A DNA stretch of 64,000 bases from Sitta carolinensis (taxonomy: Eukaryota; Chordata; Aves; Passeriformes; Sittidae), in NCBI GenBank assembly GCA_032173965.1, contig JAVUNC010000019.1:16732234-16796233 (forward strand). Direction: 5' to 3'. Below the pieces are notes generated by a model. It did not search any database. It saw only the letters and a program-made list of their open reading frames with translations, and was not told where the DNA came from. A program made the position numbers and the translations under genes. The stretch's first letter is position 1, and each line of letters starts with the position of its first letter. This document shows, piece by piece, positions 12,320 through 22,566 of the stretch.

Positions 12320-14899
12320 TACAGTAATACAATTGCAATATTACATTCTCTTTAGAAACACAGTGTGCCAGTATATTTGAGAGGGAATACGTACATAGCA
12401 TTTGTTTCCTTTGAAAAACCTAAACTGGTAAATATTCTTTTACAAGTCCCACAAAATCATGTACAGGAAAGTATTTTCCTTGATTCCAACTGACTTTGGA
12501 TTAGACCTGCTGGAATAATCAAAATAAGAAGGTGACACTCATCACCCTTCACATCAGGGTCCTGATGCCCCTGATGTGTCTCTTTCATCCTGGTGATCTT
12601 TAGCAGGAATTAAAAGAGGATTGTAGGTGAGCATGAGATGATGAGGAAATAGCAAGTGAGCAAGTGAAAGACACAAGAACAAAGCTAAATTTCCTTCTAA
12701 AATAGAAGGGCAAGTGGTTTAAACCCTTCCTATAGGCCATTCAGATCCACTTTTGGGTCTTGCAATGTCAGCCTTGGGGTCATGAAATGCAGGAAAGAAC
12801 AATTTTGAACGTACACAGTTGACTTATTTTTGGGCTTGGTGGAAAGTCCTAGAAAATTTAGTGGGATGTGGGACAGCATATCGAAAGTCATGATTAGATA
12901 CGAGGCAGATTTTTCTGGTGGGAGTTTCTGTGTGTCTAAGCATTTGTGGAGGTAGTAACAAAAGGGTGACAGACAAGAACTAGGAATACAACTTGTGTGT
13001 TTTGGAGAAAGTGCTCATTGCAATACAATGCAGCAAGCTGAATCTGCAAGGTCAGTAGGCAAGAAAGCCAGAGTTTATTGAAACTAAGGAAAAAGACACC
13101 ACTGGAGGCTCAAAAATAATAAGCTAAAAAAATAAACTATTCCTTGACAACTTACAGCCTTGACAAGCTATATCCAGCATTCCCAGGAGAAGATGGACGA
13201 GCCCTATGCCCACTCCAAAGTCCAGCTTCCTAGAGATAATCATGATCTGCTTGAGAAGTGCATCCTGCAGCAGCTCTCCAGCAACGCATTACTCTTGTCT
13301 GCTTTAGACTCTAAAGCTCTGAAATGCTTGAACAAGTCTGTTCTTACAGATTGCCTGGCACCGGCCCAGCCCAAAGGTGATTGCGTTGGTAGCAGGGCAT
13401 GGAACTCCACAGACAGAAAAATGCACTCTGCCCAATGAATGCTGCAAAGTCAGCCTGCATCTGTTGTGGTTTTACCCAGCTTTCAACCCTAGAAATCTCT
13501 GAAATGAGTGTGTGTGTGGGGGTATAAATATGTACAGATGAAAGTACCCTCCTTATGTTATAAAACGTTATGACAGAGATTTGGGGGAAAAAAAAATGCA
13601 AGAAAAAGAGTAATTGTGTGACAACAAGCCAAGGTAAAGGGAAAACAGTTTCTGCTCTTCATTCCTGAGAGAAGAAATCATTAGCAAACTGAGCCCTACA
13701 TTGTGCCATATAGTTTTTATTTTTCTCTGAGGGTTGCTACAAATGCAGCAGCTGTAGCCTTGTGACACATAGACATAAAAATCGCTGAAGTTGTTCACAC
13801 TGACAGGAAAAGTGTTTTGTTGCGTTACCTCCCTCAGTTAAAGCAGTGCAAGCACTAGGTAGAGACCATGCTTTATTTGCCTTAGCACTTTAATCTTGCT
13901 ATTTGTTGCCTTACCTAAAGCATAGGGAGAAAAATGAAAAGCTTTCCCTTGACCTGAAAAGCAGCTCCCACCTCCAGTGCAATAAATCTGGGAAGTGGAG
14001 CTGCATCTCATTAGATGCATTTTGAGGGTTCACACTGGCTGGATTCTGCTGTTCTTTCTTTCACTGCCCCCATGAGTTCAATGGACACACAGCCTGGTCC
14101 CGAGAGCTCTCAGAAATGCTGCTCTCATTTTCTAGTTAACTGTGGAAAGAAAGTTAAGCTGCATTTATTTGGGGGTTGCTATCTAACTGCATTTGGTTTT
14201 GTAACATGCTGAGTTTCTGCAACTCCTCTTGACTTCAGAGGCAGCATCAAGCTTTTGCGTTTGCCAATCAGGCCTGCCTGCATCTTTGGTTTGGCCACTT
14301 CTGTTATCTTTTTGGCACCCATCCTAGGAACCAAACTCTTCAGTGGTCACCTCCTGGCTGACCCGTCCTGCGCGATGCAGCAGCAATGGAAAACCACTGC
14401 TGCTTTTTTCTAGACTGGCTTCTTTGCAGGGAGGTGCAGGTGGCTGGGGGCCCAGGAGAGAGTCACTTCCCCAGCCATACCCACTGGAGCACTCATCTCC
14501 CCGATGGCTCCATCCTTTCCCTTGGCCGCCCCACACCATCCTCGTGCCGATCAGCGAGGGAATTGCTCCATTCCCAGAGCTGCGACGAGGTGGGGGTGTG
14601 GGACAGGCATGTCCTTGCAGAAGCTGCGGCCAGGGCTGGAAGCAGACGGGTCTGGGTTAAGGGGCTGCTCTGCCACCCCCGGGCAGCGTCGCAGACCAGC
14701 CCCCCATTCCCCCCCTCGCCCTCCCGTCTTCGGCTGAGAACGAAACCAGCAGCAATTATTCAAGCCAAGCACGTAAATCTGGCAGATCCCGCGGCTCCCT
14801 TTTGACGCAGCTACGCAGCGCAGTGTCTGGACACGCAGTCCAATCCCCCTTTCTCCCCTTGTTTATTCGCCCCGCAGAAGGTAAAAAAAAAAAAAAAGA
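6286..14899. other. Non-coding sequence, probably intron or intergenic
   Basis: Apart from the poly-A tract at 12,275, a T-rich stretch at 7,220-7,300 and a 9-bp hairpin (TCTGCTGGT, 11,692-11,716), I see no supportable feature. If the minus-strand exon at 16,212 is real, this is its first intron. GC content rises from about 14,430 toward the CpG island. Confidence 0.55.
12275..12310 (+). repeat. Poly-A tract, 36 A
   Basis: Uninterrupted A run followed by GAAGAAAAA. No processed-gene sequence is recognisable upstream and no flanking duplication is visible, so it is treated as a simple repeat. Confidence 0.95.
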
Positions 14900-15047
14900 A
14901 AGAAAGAAAAAGCAGCGAAGTTACCAACTTGGAACCGCACCGAGGAATCTGGGGCGTTGGGGTGCCGGGAAGCGGAAAGAACGGGCGGAGGGAACACCGG
15001 CACCGTCGGGGGAGCCGGGGCCAGGAGCCGTGACGGGGCAGCCCGCG

Positions 15048-15055
15048 TTACATAA
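15048..15055 (+). promoter_or_regulatory. Perfect D-box (PAR-bZIP/NFIL3 site), copy 1
   Basis: TTACATAA is the palindrome-like core bound by DBP, HLF, TEF and the repressor NFIL3. It sits in a CpG island where an AT-rich 8-mer is unlikely by chance. Its reverse complement recurs 226 bp away. Binding is inferred from the motif only. Confidence 0.45.
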
Positions 15056-15273
15056 GGCGTCGGCTCCGCACCGCTCCGCAGCGCGGAGCCCGGGGCGGGG
15101 GGGCCGGCACGGGCTGAGCCCCGCCGTGTCACGGCGCAGCGGCGGCGGAGCCCGCGGCACGCAGCGCCCGAGGAGCCCGGGCCACGGAGCGCGGCCGCGG
15201 GGGAGCCCCGGGGGCGGCTGCCGGTGGCCCCTGCGGGCAGTGCCCGGCCCCGGGGGGACCCGCGGGCTGGGCG

Positions 15274-15281
15274 TTATGTAA
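15274..15281 (+). promoter_or_regulatory. Perfect D-box (PAR-bZIP/NFIL3 site), copy 2
   Basis: TTATGTAA, the exact reverse complement of the site at 15,048, flanked by GGGCG and CCCCCC. Two oppositely oriented perfect sites within 240 bp of GC-rich island suggest circadian or stress-related bZIP control of the promoter, but this is motif evidence only. Confidence 0.45.
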
Positions 15282-15639
15282 CCCCCCGCCTTCGCTGCAC
15301 AAACACCTCTCCAGGGAGAGGGGCCGAAGTGCCAAACACCCATTAACCGCAGGAACTGATGTTATTTGCCTTTTTTTGTTGTTGTTTGTTTGTTATCTGT
15401 TTTTAAAATTTTATTTCTGCCTCTTGTCACTCTGAGATGCACAACCGCAACTGCTCTTGCTCGCGCTCCTGTCCTGGAATGAGGGGAGCACGGGCGCTCG
15501 CCAGTCGGGAATCGCTTCCCAGTCCCGTGTCCGGGAGGGCAGCCCCGGGGCGGGGGCGCGGAGCCGCAGGGCGCTGCAGCACGGCCGCCTCCGCTGCCGC
15601 CGCGGGGCACCGCCACGGCTCCCGCGGCCGCGGCGCGGA

Positions 15640-15815
15640 ACGTACACACAGACACACGCACAGACAGACACAGACACAGACGCCTCGCACGCCCCGGTGT
15701 CGGCGCGGGCCCCGGCGCTGTCCGCGGTGCTGAACACACGCACGGACACACAGACAGACACTCGTCCCTTCCCGTCCCGCCGGGGCCCGGCACTGTCCGC
15801 GGTGCCGCTGCTCCG
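15640..15815 (+). repeat. CACA/GACA-rich diverged tandem duplication, period about 75 bp
   Basis: Two CACACAGACAGACAC-type blocks (15,645-15,680 and 15,733-15,761) alternate with the box CTGTCCGCGGTGC, present at 15,718-15,730 and 15,793-15,805, giving a 75-bp spacing. The array lies inside the CpG island and is likely to vary in length between individuals. It explains the Thr/Asp- or Val/Cys-rich open frames that cross it. Confidence 0.7.
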
Positions 15816-16211
15816 CCGCAGCCCGGCGCGGCGCGGGCGCTGCAGTGCCCCGGGCGGCACAGCCCGGTCCGGCCCAGCGGCGCAGAGCGCCCGCAGACCC
15901 TGCTCCCGCTCGGAGCGGGCAATGGCGCTGCTTCCCATTCTCCTCCGACATTCCCTTCTCCGCCGGCCTCCTGCCGCCCGCACGGCCGAGAGGCACAGCC
16001 CGCCTGCCTCCCCTGGCTCCAGCCGGCGAGGAGGCTGGCGGCGGAATCACCCCTTTCTCCCTGCCTTTCTGTCTCCCCGCAGCAGCCCAGATCTGGAGAC
16101 AAAAAGCCGAACGGGTCCCACTTAAAACATATCCTCTTTTCCATTTCATTATCGTCAATACCGTCCCCTCCCCCTGCTGAGCCGGTGCCCGCGGTGGTCT
16201 CCCACCTTTAC

Positions 16212-16345
16212 CTGGGCTGGCGGAGCGCGGCGCGGCGGGGTCGGTGTGTCGGTGCCGCAGCTGGATGGGAGGCAAGGACAGGAGGCTGCTGACCTCCGCG
16301 GGTCTCCTTCTTCAATGGATCGGGAGCCGTGCCCTCATCAAAGAT
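16212..16345 (-). other. Candidate non-coding first exon of an unidentified minus-strand gene
   Basis: Starting just downstream of the TATA-like box, about 134 bp of GC-rich sequence ends in a near-perfect donor CCAG|GTAAAGG at 16,211. The only ATG near its start opens an 8-codon reading frame (ATGAGGGCACGG to TGA), so it would be 5' untranslated. The transcript would run left through 1-16,211, where I recognise no coding exon; the body may lie beyond position 1. Alternatively it is a long non-coding RNA. Confidence 0.4.
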
Positions 16346-16380
16346 GGCCGTCCGCTCCTACGTCAGCAGCTTTTAATAGC
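16340..16380 (-). promoter_or_regulatory. Candidate minus-strand core promoter (TATA-like, CRE-like, YY1-like)
   Basis: On the minus strand, TATTAAAAG (16,370-16,378) is followed by a CRE-like TGACGTAG (16,358-16,365) and a YY1-like GGCCATCTTT (16,341-16,350). A start about 30 bp after the TATA-like box falls at roughly 16,345, on the YY1-like motif, an arrangement seen in many vertebrate promoters. The TATA box is not perfect. No transcript data are available to me. Confidence 0.5.
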
Positions 16381-16640
16381 CCTCCCCGGCGGGGGGAGCG
16401 GGAGGGGGCAGAGCGGGCCGGGCGGGTTTGAGTCATCGCCGCCGCACCGCTCCCTCCGCCGGCCCCGCCGCCTCCCGCCGCCGCCCCGCCGCCGCCTCCC
16501 CGGGGCCGGGTCGGGCCGGGGGGGGCAGGGCGGCTGCGGGCGAACCGCCCGGGCAGGGGGGCACGGGCCCTCCCGCAGCAGCGATTTACTCCGCCAAAGG
16601 GGTGGTCCGAAGAGGGTATCCCTCTGAAGTCCCCGGTACT

Positions 16641-16677
16641 CCATATATGGCCAATCTACGTGGGCTTCTATTTTTAT
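16641..16677. promoter_or_regulatory. CArG box (SRF) with adjacent CCAAT and MEF2-like site
   Basis: CCATATATGG at 16,641-16,650 is a perfect serum response element core (CC(A/T)6GG). It runs into GGCCAATCT, a CCAAT box, and at 16,668-16,677 lies CTATTTTTAT, one base from the MEF2 consensus. The cluster is about 270 bp upstream of the candidate minus-strand TATA-like box. SRF plus MEF2 plus a CRE is typical of muscle or activity-induced genes. Confidence 0.5.
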
Positions 16678-17415
16678 GTGTGAATTCTTCCTTCTCTCCC
16701 CTCTTTTTATTTCTCAGAACATCCTGCCAGGGGTCTGGATGTGTTAATCTGTTTATTCTCCCTCTCCTCCCTCCCCTCTCCTGAGTCGGAGCAGCCAAAC
16801 ACGAGGAAATCCATGGTTGAGGACATGTGTTGTAACTGATCGTTTGAGGGACAGGTTCAAAAATGAGAGAGAGAAATCAAAAACAAAGCCTGGACAAGTA
16901 CATGAACACACACACAACACAACAAGCACAATACCGAATGCTGCCGAGGAAGGAAACGGTAACTGTCCAAAGTGCCTGGTTTATTTATCATGAATTAATT
17001 AAAATATTCATTCCGAGCGTACCTAATTTGGAGCAAATGGAGCTGTCTCCAGTGTGATTTCTAATGGGGAGGAAATCCTTTCATTTCATACAAAACGGTG
17101 TATGTTTGTAAAATTTGTCTCTTAATGGGCATCTTAATGAAGGCTGGGGATTGCAGTCGAAGTGCGATGCTCTCTTTCGTAACCTCAGTCATTCTGTCCC
17201 TTTCACTCCACAAGCCTGGAACCATCCAGACCAGGAGACGAGCAGCGATTCCTCCCTCTTCCCTGCCTGAGCCTCCCCTGCGAGCAATAAGCGAGCCCTG
17301 GCTGGGTTTAACTCTGACACCTTGCGTGCAGGCTTTTCCGAACAGTCTGCGGACGGCAGAGTCAAAACATCAGTTCCACATTAGCGATAATTCCATCCTC
17401 ATCCTCTCTTCTTGT

Positions 17416-17459
17416 CCCCCCCCCCCCGTCCCCCCCCCCCGTCCCCCCCCCCGTCCCCC
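17416..17459 (-). repeat. (C)n-GT array; G-quadruplex potential on the minus strand
   Basis: Four C-runs of 12, 11, 10 and 5 bases are separated by GT. The minus strand therefore has four long G-runs with 2-base AC spacers, an extreme G-quadruplex candidate, and the plus strand a matching i-motif candidate. Run lengths are likely polymorphic and error-prone in sequencing. Confidence 0.9.
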
Positions 17460-17534
17460 TTTGCCGGAAGAGAGGGAAGGCGATGCAGCTGTATTTTGGA
17501 GCGCGTTCGTCTCGTGTTATGGTTGTATGGGTGT

Positions 17535-17574
17535 GGGGGAGGGACGGGGAGGGGAGGGGAGGGAGGCGCGGGGG
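17535..17574 (+). repeat. G-rich tract; G-quadruplex potential on the plus strand
   Basis: At least five runs of three to five G separated by one or two bases (GGGGGAGGGACGGGGAGGGG, followed by more). It is about 75 bp from the C-rich array, so the two G-rich strands oppose each other. Confidence 0.85.
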
Positions 17575-20500
17575 AGAAGGAGAGAGAATTGCGGGTGATT
17601 CCTCCTCCTCTGCTCTGTAGTTCCCCACAGAAAAACGTGACTGTAGATCGTGCTTTGTGAGTCTCACCCTCTTCCTACGAAAATATGTCCTTCAGTCTCT
17701 TTTGAAAGGAAGCAGTCAAAAGTTTGCTAAATATACGAGAAGGAATTCTCAGTCGAGAGGGGCTTCCTGCTGCACTAGAGTATCTAACGAGCTGTGCACA
17801 GGGAAACCGCAGGGAAGGAGAGAACCTGTCATGTTCCCGGGCTGTAAACACAGCCTGAGATTAACACTGTGCAGACACCCCCCCTCCAGGTGAGGGATCT
17901 GGAACAGCAGACTGATTGGGAAAGCGATTTAGCGTCATAAACGGCAGTTTGGGAGAACAAACCTTTCCAGGCCGGCTCCCGCAGGGGTTAATCGTGCCCA
18001 GCACTCGGGTTAGGTGTGCACTGCAGGTGGCAAGAGGAATCCCAGAGTGAGCCCTGCTCTGCAATCCAGGCTGTCCATGTGCATGCATCGTGCAACTTCC
18101 TAGCATACACGGAAAGTTAAAAAGGAATTCTCAGTCACACAGCTTGGCTGAAAGGTTCTTCAGAAATAAGTATGATTTTCAAGAGAGCAATACTAGTACT
18201 TATTAATAATTCATATTAACAGTAGATAAGGGTAGGAAAAGAGAGATTATAAACTGTTGTTTTGGCTAAGCCACCAGCACTGCAAAATGCTGGCTGGGTT
18301 TGGATTCAGCCCAATAATGCCTCGGAGAAGAATTTCAGTCCATGGGATACAAGCAGGGATGAATTTGGCTCCTTGCATCAAAAGTCAGGGAGGAAAATGC
18401 AGTGAAAGCAAAATAAAATGCAGCATAACTTGGGGAAAGAGATGTAAGGAATGGTAAAAGGAAGCGAAAGCAGAGAGGGAGTGGGAGGAAGATAAGAGGT
18501 AGTTTTCCAGTGAGAAAACTGGGTTCAATTTAAGCTTCATTCTCCAGCTCTGCTGCAGCAGAAATCACGTAGTTTAATAAAACAACACAGAGCAGAATCA
18601 TTAAATAGATCACAAACATTGCCCAATAAGCTTAGCAGGAACAACTACCTTTCCTACAGTTATTCTGAAAATGAGAGAGGGAAGGGATGGATCCTGTGTT
18701 GTTCAGGAATGTGGATGCCTCAATCCTGGGAGATGCAGAGGGGGCAGGCTTCTGCACCGCAGCACTGGGATTTCTGTCGCAATAAGTGCTACTAAGCAGT
18801 TTTAACTGATTCTTTAGCATCTTTTAAGGACAAGTAAAAAAAAAATAGTAAAAAAATAAAGCACATGGGGAGATTATTGACTCTATCCGGTAGCATTTGA
18901 ACGCTTGTTTCACACTGTGTACAGGGGATATGTGAGAACAGAAGCCTATAAATGAAGTAGGAGGAGATAGAAAACCGGAATTTGGTCTAAGAATGATTCA
19001 GCTCCTTCTTAATTATTCAGGCAAATGTTCAGCAGGCTTAACGAGCAGTACCTGTGGGCACAGCCCATGAATAATGATGCAGGGAACATGCTCTCCTGCA
19101 TGAGAGCAGCAGGATGTGTGTTCCCAAATTACCAGCCAGGAGCCGGAGAAGGGCAGAGCCTGCAGCAGGTTAAGAGGGGGAAAGAACAACCCCTGCTTTG
19201 TCCATGGTTTGAGATCTGTTGTCAGTGGGAGCTTCCTGGCTGCTCACAGCATCACCTTCAACCTCCTACTCGCACCCCTGTGTGCTGCAAAGCTGGGCTG
19301 TGAGGCAGCCAAGTGAGGGAAACACCAAAATGCTGACAGTGCCACCAGATCCTGGATGATATTTCCTGGGCTCTCTTAGAGTCGGTTGCAACACAAAGAC
19401 TGCCTTGATTCTCTCCACCTTCCTCAGACACTTCCTTTTTTTTTTCTTTTTCAGCAGAGAGGGAAATATCTTGTTTATCCAAGTGCTGCTCATCCTTGCC
19501 TCAAGTATGTGGCTGGGAAAGAAATTGAACTGAGCATAAAGCAAATAAGAGAGGAAAAATGTACCCACTTTGGCACTGAACATTTCCCAGCCTCTCTGAT
19601 TTCTGCCTTTTCCCAGGCTGAGATGCTGGGGCATGCCCCAGTCTGATATAGTCTGTGCAATAAGAACAGTTTGAAGATGGAGCCCTTTAATTACCTTCTG
19701 AAATTCGCTGCTCTTTATGTAACTCTGAATTTTGACCATCAACAGTACTTGCATCTATGTGCCCCAGGCTGCTTCTGATTGAATTTGAGGGAATAGCTGG
19801 GCCTAATTTTTCCCTGTGTTTTCAGGATCTCTAGATACACAGTTAAGCTGTGGGGCTTTTTTAAGGACCTGTCTATGATCAGGTGCTCCAGTTTAGGCCA
19901 AGCCAAGATTCCTCTGAGGCTTATGTTCAAAAATAGAGAGATTTAAAATATGGCTGTAACAAAAACCCTTGGAGATGAGTCCCCACTGATTTCCTGATCA
20001 CTCTTTTAGATGTGCAAAGCCAGAACCCCAAAGGTGTTTTGGCACCTGATTCCTGACTGGTTGCTGAAAGAGCAGCCAGGGCTTAAATATTTGGTGAGTC
20101 TGGGTTCCACTGCTGCCCCCACCTTGCCCTGTTTTGGCTGGGTCCTTTTCACAGTTATGTGCTATAGCTGACTTTAACATCTATTATCCCCTATGCAAAG
20201 GAGAAGGAGTCACAACATAACCACATCTCTGAGGATTATCATCTGGTATGGAGGTAGGACTGGCCTGAGATCTCCAGAAACCTTGCCAATGGGAGTTTTA
20301 GGCCCAGCTCAGCTTTCACGAAAGAAAGCTCTGCCCAAGAAAGTCACAAAGGTATTGGACACAGAGGAAAGAGGACTACAGCCATTTGATCTATGTTACA
20401 TAGAGGAAAATAGATACAGAAAGAGCGTTCTCTATGTTCCTGTGACAGAGACAGCAGGTAAAGATTAAGCTCTGATTTTTAAATTAAACCAATCCTGATT

Positions 20501-22040
20501 TAGTAAAATAAGCCACCATCAGATTTTAATTCTCCTCCTGTGCATGTGACCTTAATTTAGGAACCATTTCAAAAACCTGCCTGAAAGCTGAATTAAGAAA
20601 GGACGGAGGTGCCACAAGGCAGGACACAGGCTTAACTGAGAGATGTGAACTTCTCTTCAGTCCTGCAGTCTCCTGTTTCTTTTGCCTAACTTTTCTGTGA
20701 GCACAAAAACACACTGGCACACACCAATATATTAGCACACAATGTCATTTACTAGCACTTCCCCATATGATTTTAGCCATTTACTCTGACAACTAATCTT
20801 TAAGTGAGTGAAAATTGAAGTCCTGGTTTAATCCACACTTTTAACAAGGTTATGCTTTTGGGGGCTATTGCTTGTTTAGAGGAAACACAGGCTATTTAAA
20901 ACTGGGACTTTTGGAACTGAGAAGTGCAATTCCCTTTGTGTGCAGACTTTGAAATCAGTGGAGCTGTGACGAGTTCAACAAGCTGAATTGTGATGTTTAA
21001 TAATCCACCTGGAGATGAGGGTATGGCTGGTCTTTCTTTTATGGTTATAATTGCTAACTGCACAATACGTGTGTTTGTTACAGTATTTATTGAATCATTT
21101 TTGAATGCTGTGAAGTGGTGCACGAGTACTAACTTCATTCCACTTGTGCCTGATTATACTGAGTGAGGTAAATGGGATTTAAGAAGGGAAATAGAAACCT
21201 CACTAATCTTGAAGCAAAAGACAAAAATGCCAAGCCAACCAGAACTCTCCTTCCCCTCCTAAATACCAGTTTCTGTCCATGAGATAGACAGTCCCCTGCA
21301 GAGGTATTGGTTCAGGGCCACCAGCTGTCACAGCAAATGCTGAAAGCCACAGCTCATGCTGATCTCCTGAAGATGCTGGCCCACACCAGAATGAAGGCCA
21401 GAGCTGCCATCTCAGACCACACCACCGTGGTGACTTCCTCTGACTTTAGCACATGCCATGCCATGCCACTTCTTGGCTCTTTTACAAGGAGAAACATTGA
21501 CCATTCCCCTGGCATCCTGATCTATCTCCCACCCCCACCTGTGAGGCAGCCTCAGCTAATACAAACTGGCTGAGCTTTTTTGACCTTTATTTTTTGCAGC
21601 TGGCCCTCATTTGCTCCATCCCAATCAGGAGGGGAGCCACCCCTCCCTCACACAGATAAAAGGGCTGGTGAGAGACAGATGCTCTTTTGGTATGAAACTT
21701 CCCTTGTACAAACTAACCTGGAGGAATGAGTTGGTAGCTCAAAGAGGAGCTGTAAGCACCAAGTTTTTTCCTCTGCGTTGCTGTTTCCTCTCCTTAGAGT
21801 GTGTGGGAAGGTGTTGCCTGTTAGTAGGTCTAGTTCCTGCTCTTCCTTTAAACTGGGTCATCACAATTTACCCTCCCACCTGCTGTAAGGATTTGGGTTT
21901 TTTTTTTTTCCTTCTCTACCCTTTGATATAATCCTTCTGCAACTCTCCCTCTCCTCCCCTTCTTTCCCTTCCCCCTGTTTCCGCCTTACTCTAAACAGGA
22001 TGAAAGTGGGTCACTTCATAATTGCTCTTCTCTATTTCAG

Positions 22041-22072
22041 AGAAACCCAGAGGCACAAAATGGAACAAACAG
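22041..22072 (+). other. Candidate 32-bp exon with consensus splice sites (plus strand)
   Basis: Acceptor TTCTCTATTTCAG and donor ACAG|GTAAGTG enclose 32 bases containing CAAAATGG, a fair Kozak context whose reading would begin MEQT before the donor. Could be a first coding or micro-exon of a transcript from the 16 kb island running right, but no partner exon is identified. Confidence 0.2.
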
Positions 22073-22549
22073 GTAAGTGTCACTAATTCAGGGGAGCTTT
22101 AAAGATATTTTCCTTTTGGATGTCTCCTGGGCTTGCTTCACCTGCTCCTTTCCCCTTGCTTCCAAACTCCTGATGTAACAACTGGTGCAGCTGTCTGGTT
22201 GTGTGGCTAAAATTCAAGTTGAGACTGTGTGACTTGGGATGCAGATAGTAAGCATACTGGGCTTTTTCCTCTGCCTTTTATATTTTTTTTTTTTTAGTTC
22301 AATGAAATGAAAAAGCTTTTATGAAGGGGATGAATTATACTTAAATAAAGCCAAGGAGAGAGTGATTCAGTGTTGATGCAATCATTTGCAATAACTTTGG
22401 GCATCCATAGGAGTGATTCAGAAAAAAGGAAAGGCCTTCTCACTCATTAAGTCTTTATCTGTGAGTTGCCTGCCACACAACGGGGCTTTAGATCACCCTT
22501 AGTTAGACAAAACAAGAGATATGCAGTCCAGTCAAGCACACAATTCTAC

Positions 22550-22566
22550 TTTTTTTTTTTTTTTTT
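22550..22566 (+). repeat. Poly-T tract, 17 T
   Basis: Simple T run followed by AATGTAGG; no associated element recognised. Confidence 0.9.

Larger units (their letters stand above)
14900..16600. promoter_or_regulatory. Large CpG island
   Basis: Dense CpG dinucleotides and GC-rich sequence stand out sharply from the AT-rich flanks; many runs such as CGCGGCCGCGGCGCGG and GCCGCCGCCCCGCCGCC occur. CpG islands of this size in birds normally mark promoters of widely expressed or developmental genes. Open frames on both strands (up to 282 codons) follow from the lack of TAA/TAG/TGA in GC-rich DNA, show no recognisable domain, and are not annotated. The better supported transcript start within it points to the minus strand near 16,345. 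Shoulders of raised GC extend left to about 14,430. Confidence 0.88.

Noticed and set aside
15427..16275. 282-codon minus-strand frame and other long frames in the CpG island
   Set aside because: GC-rich DNA lacks stop codons; several overlapping frames on both strands are open at once, the composition is Arg/Pro/Ala-rich and no domain is visible.
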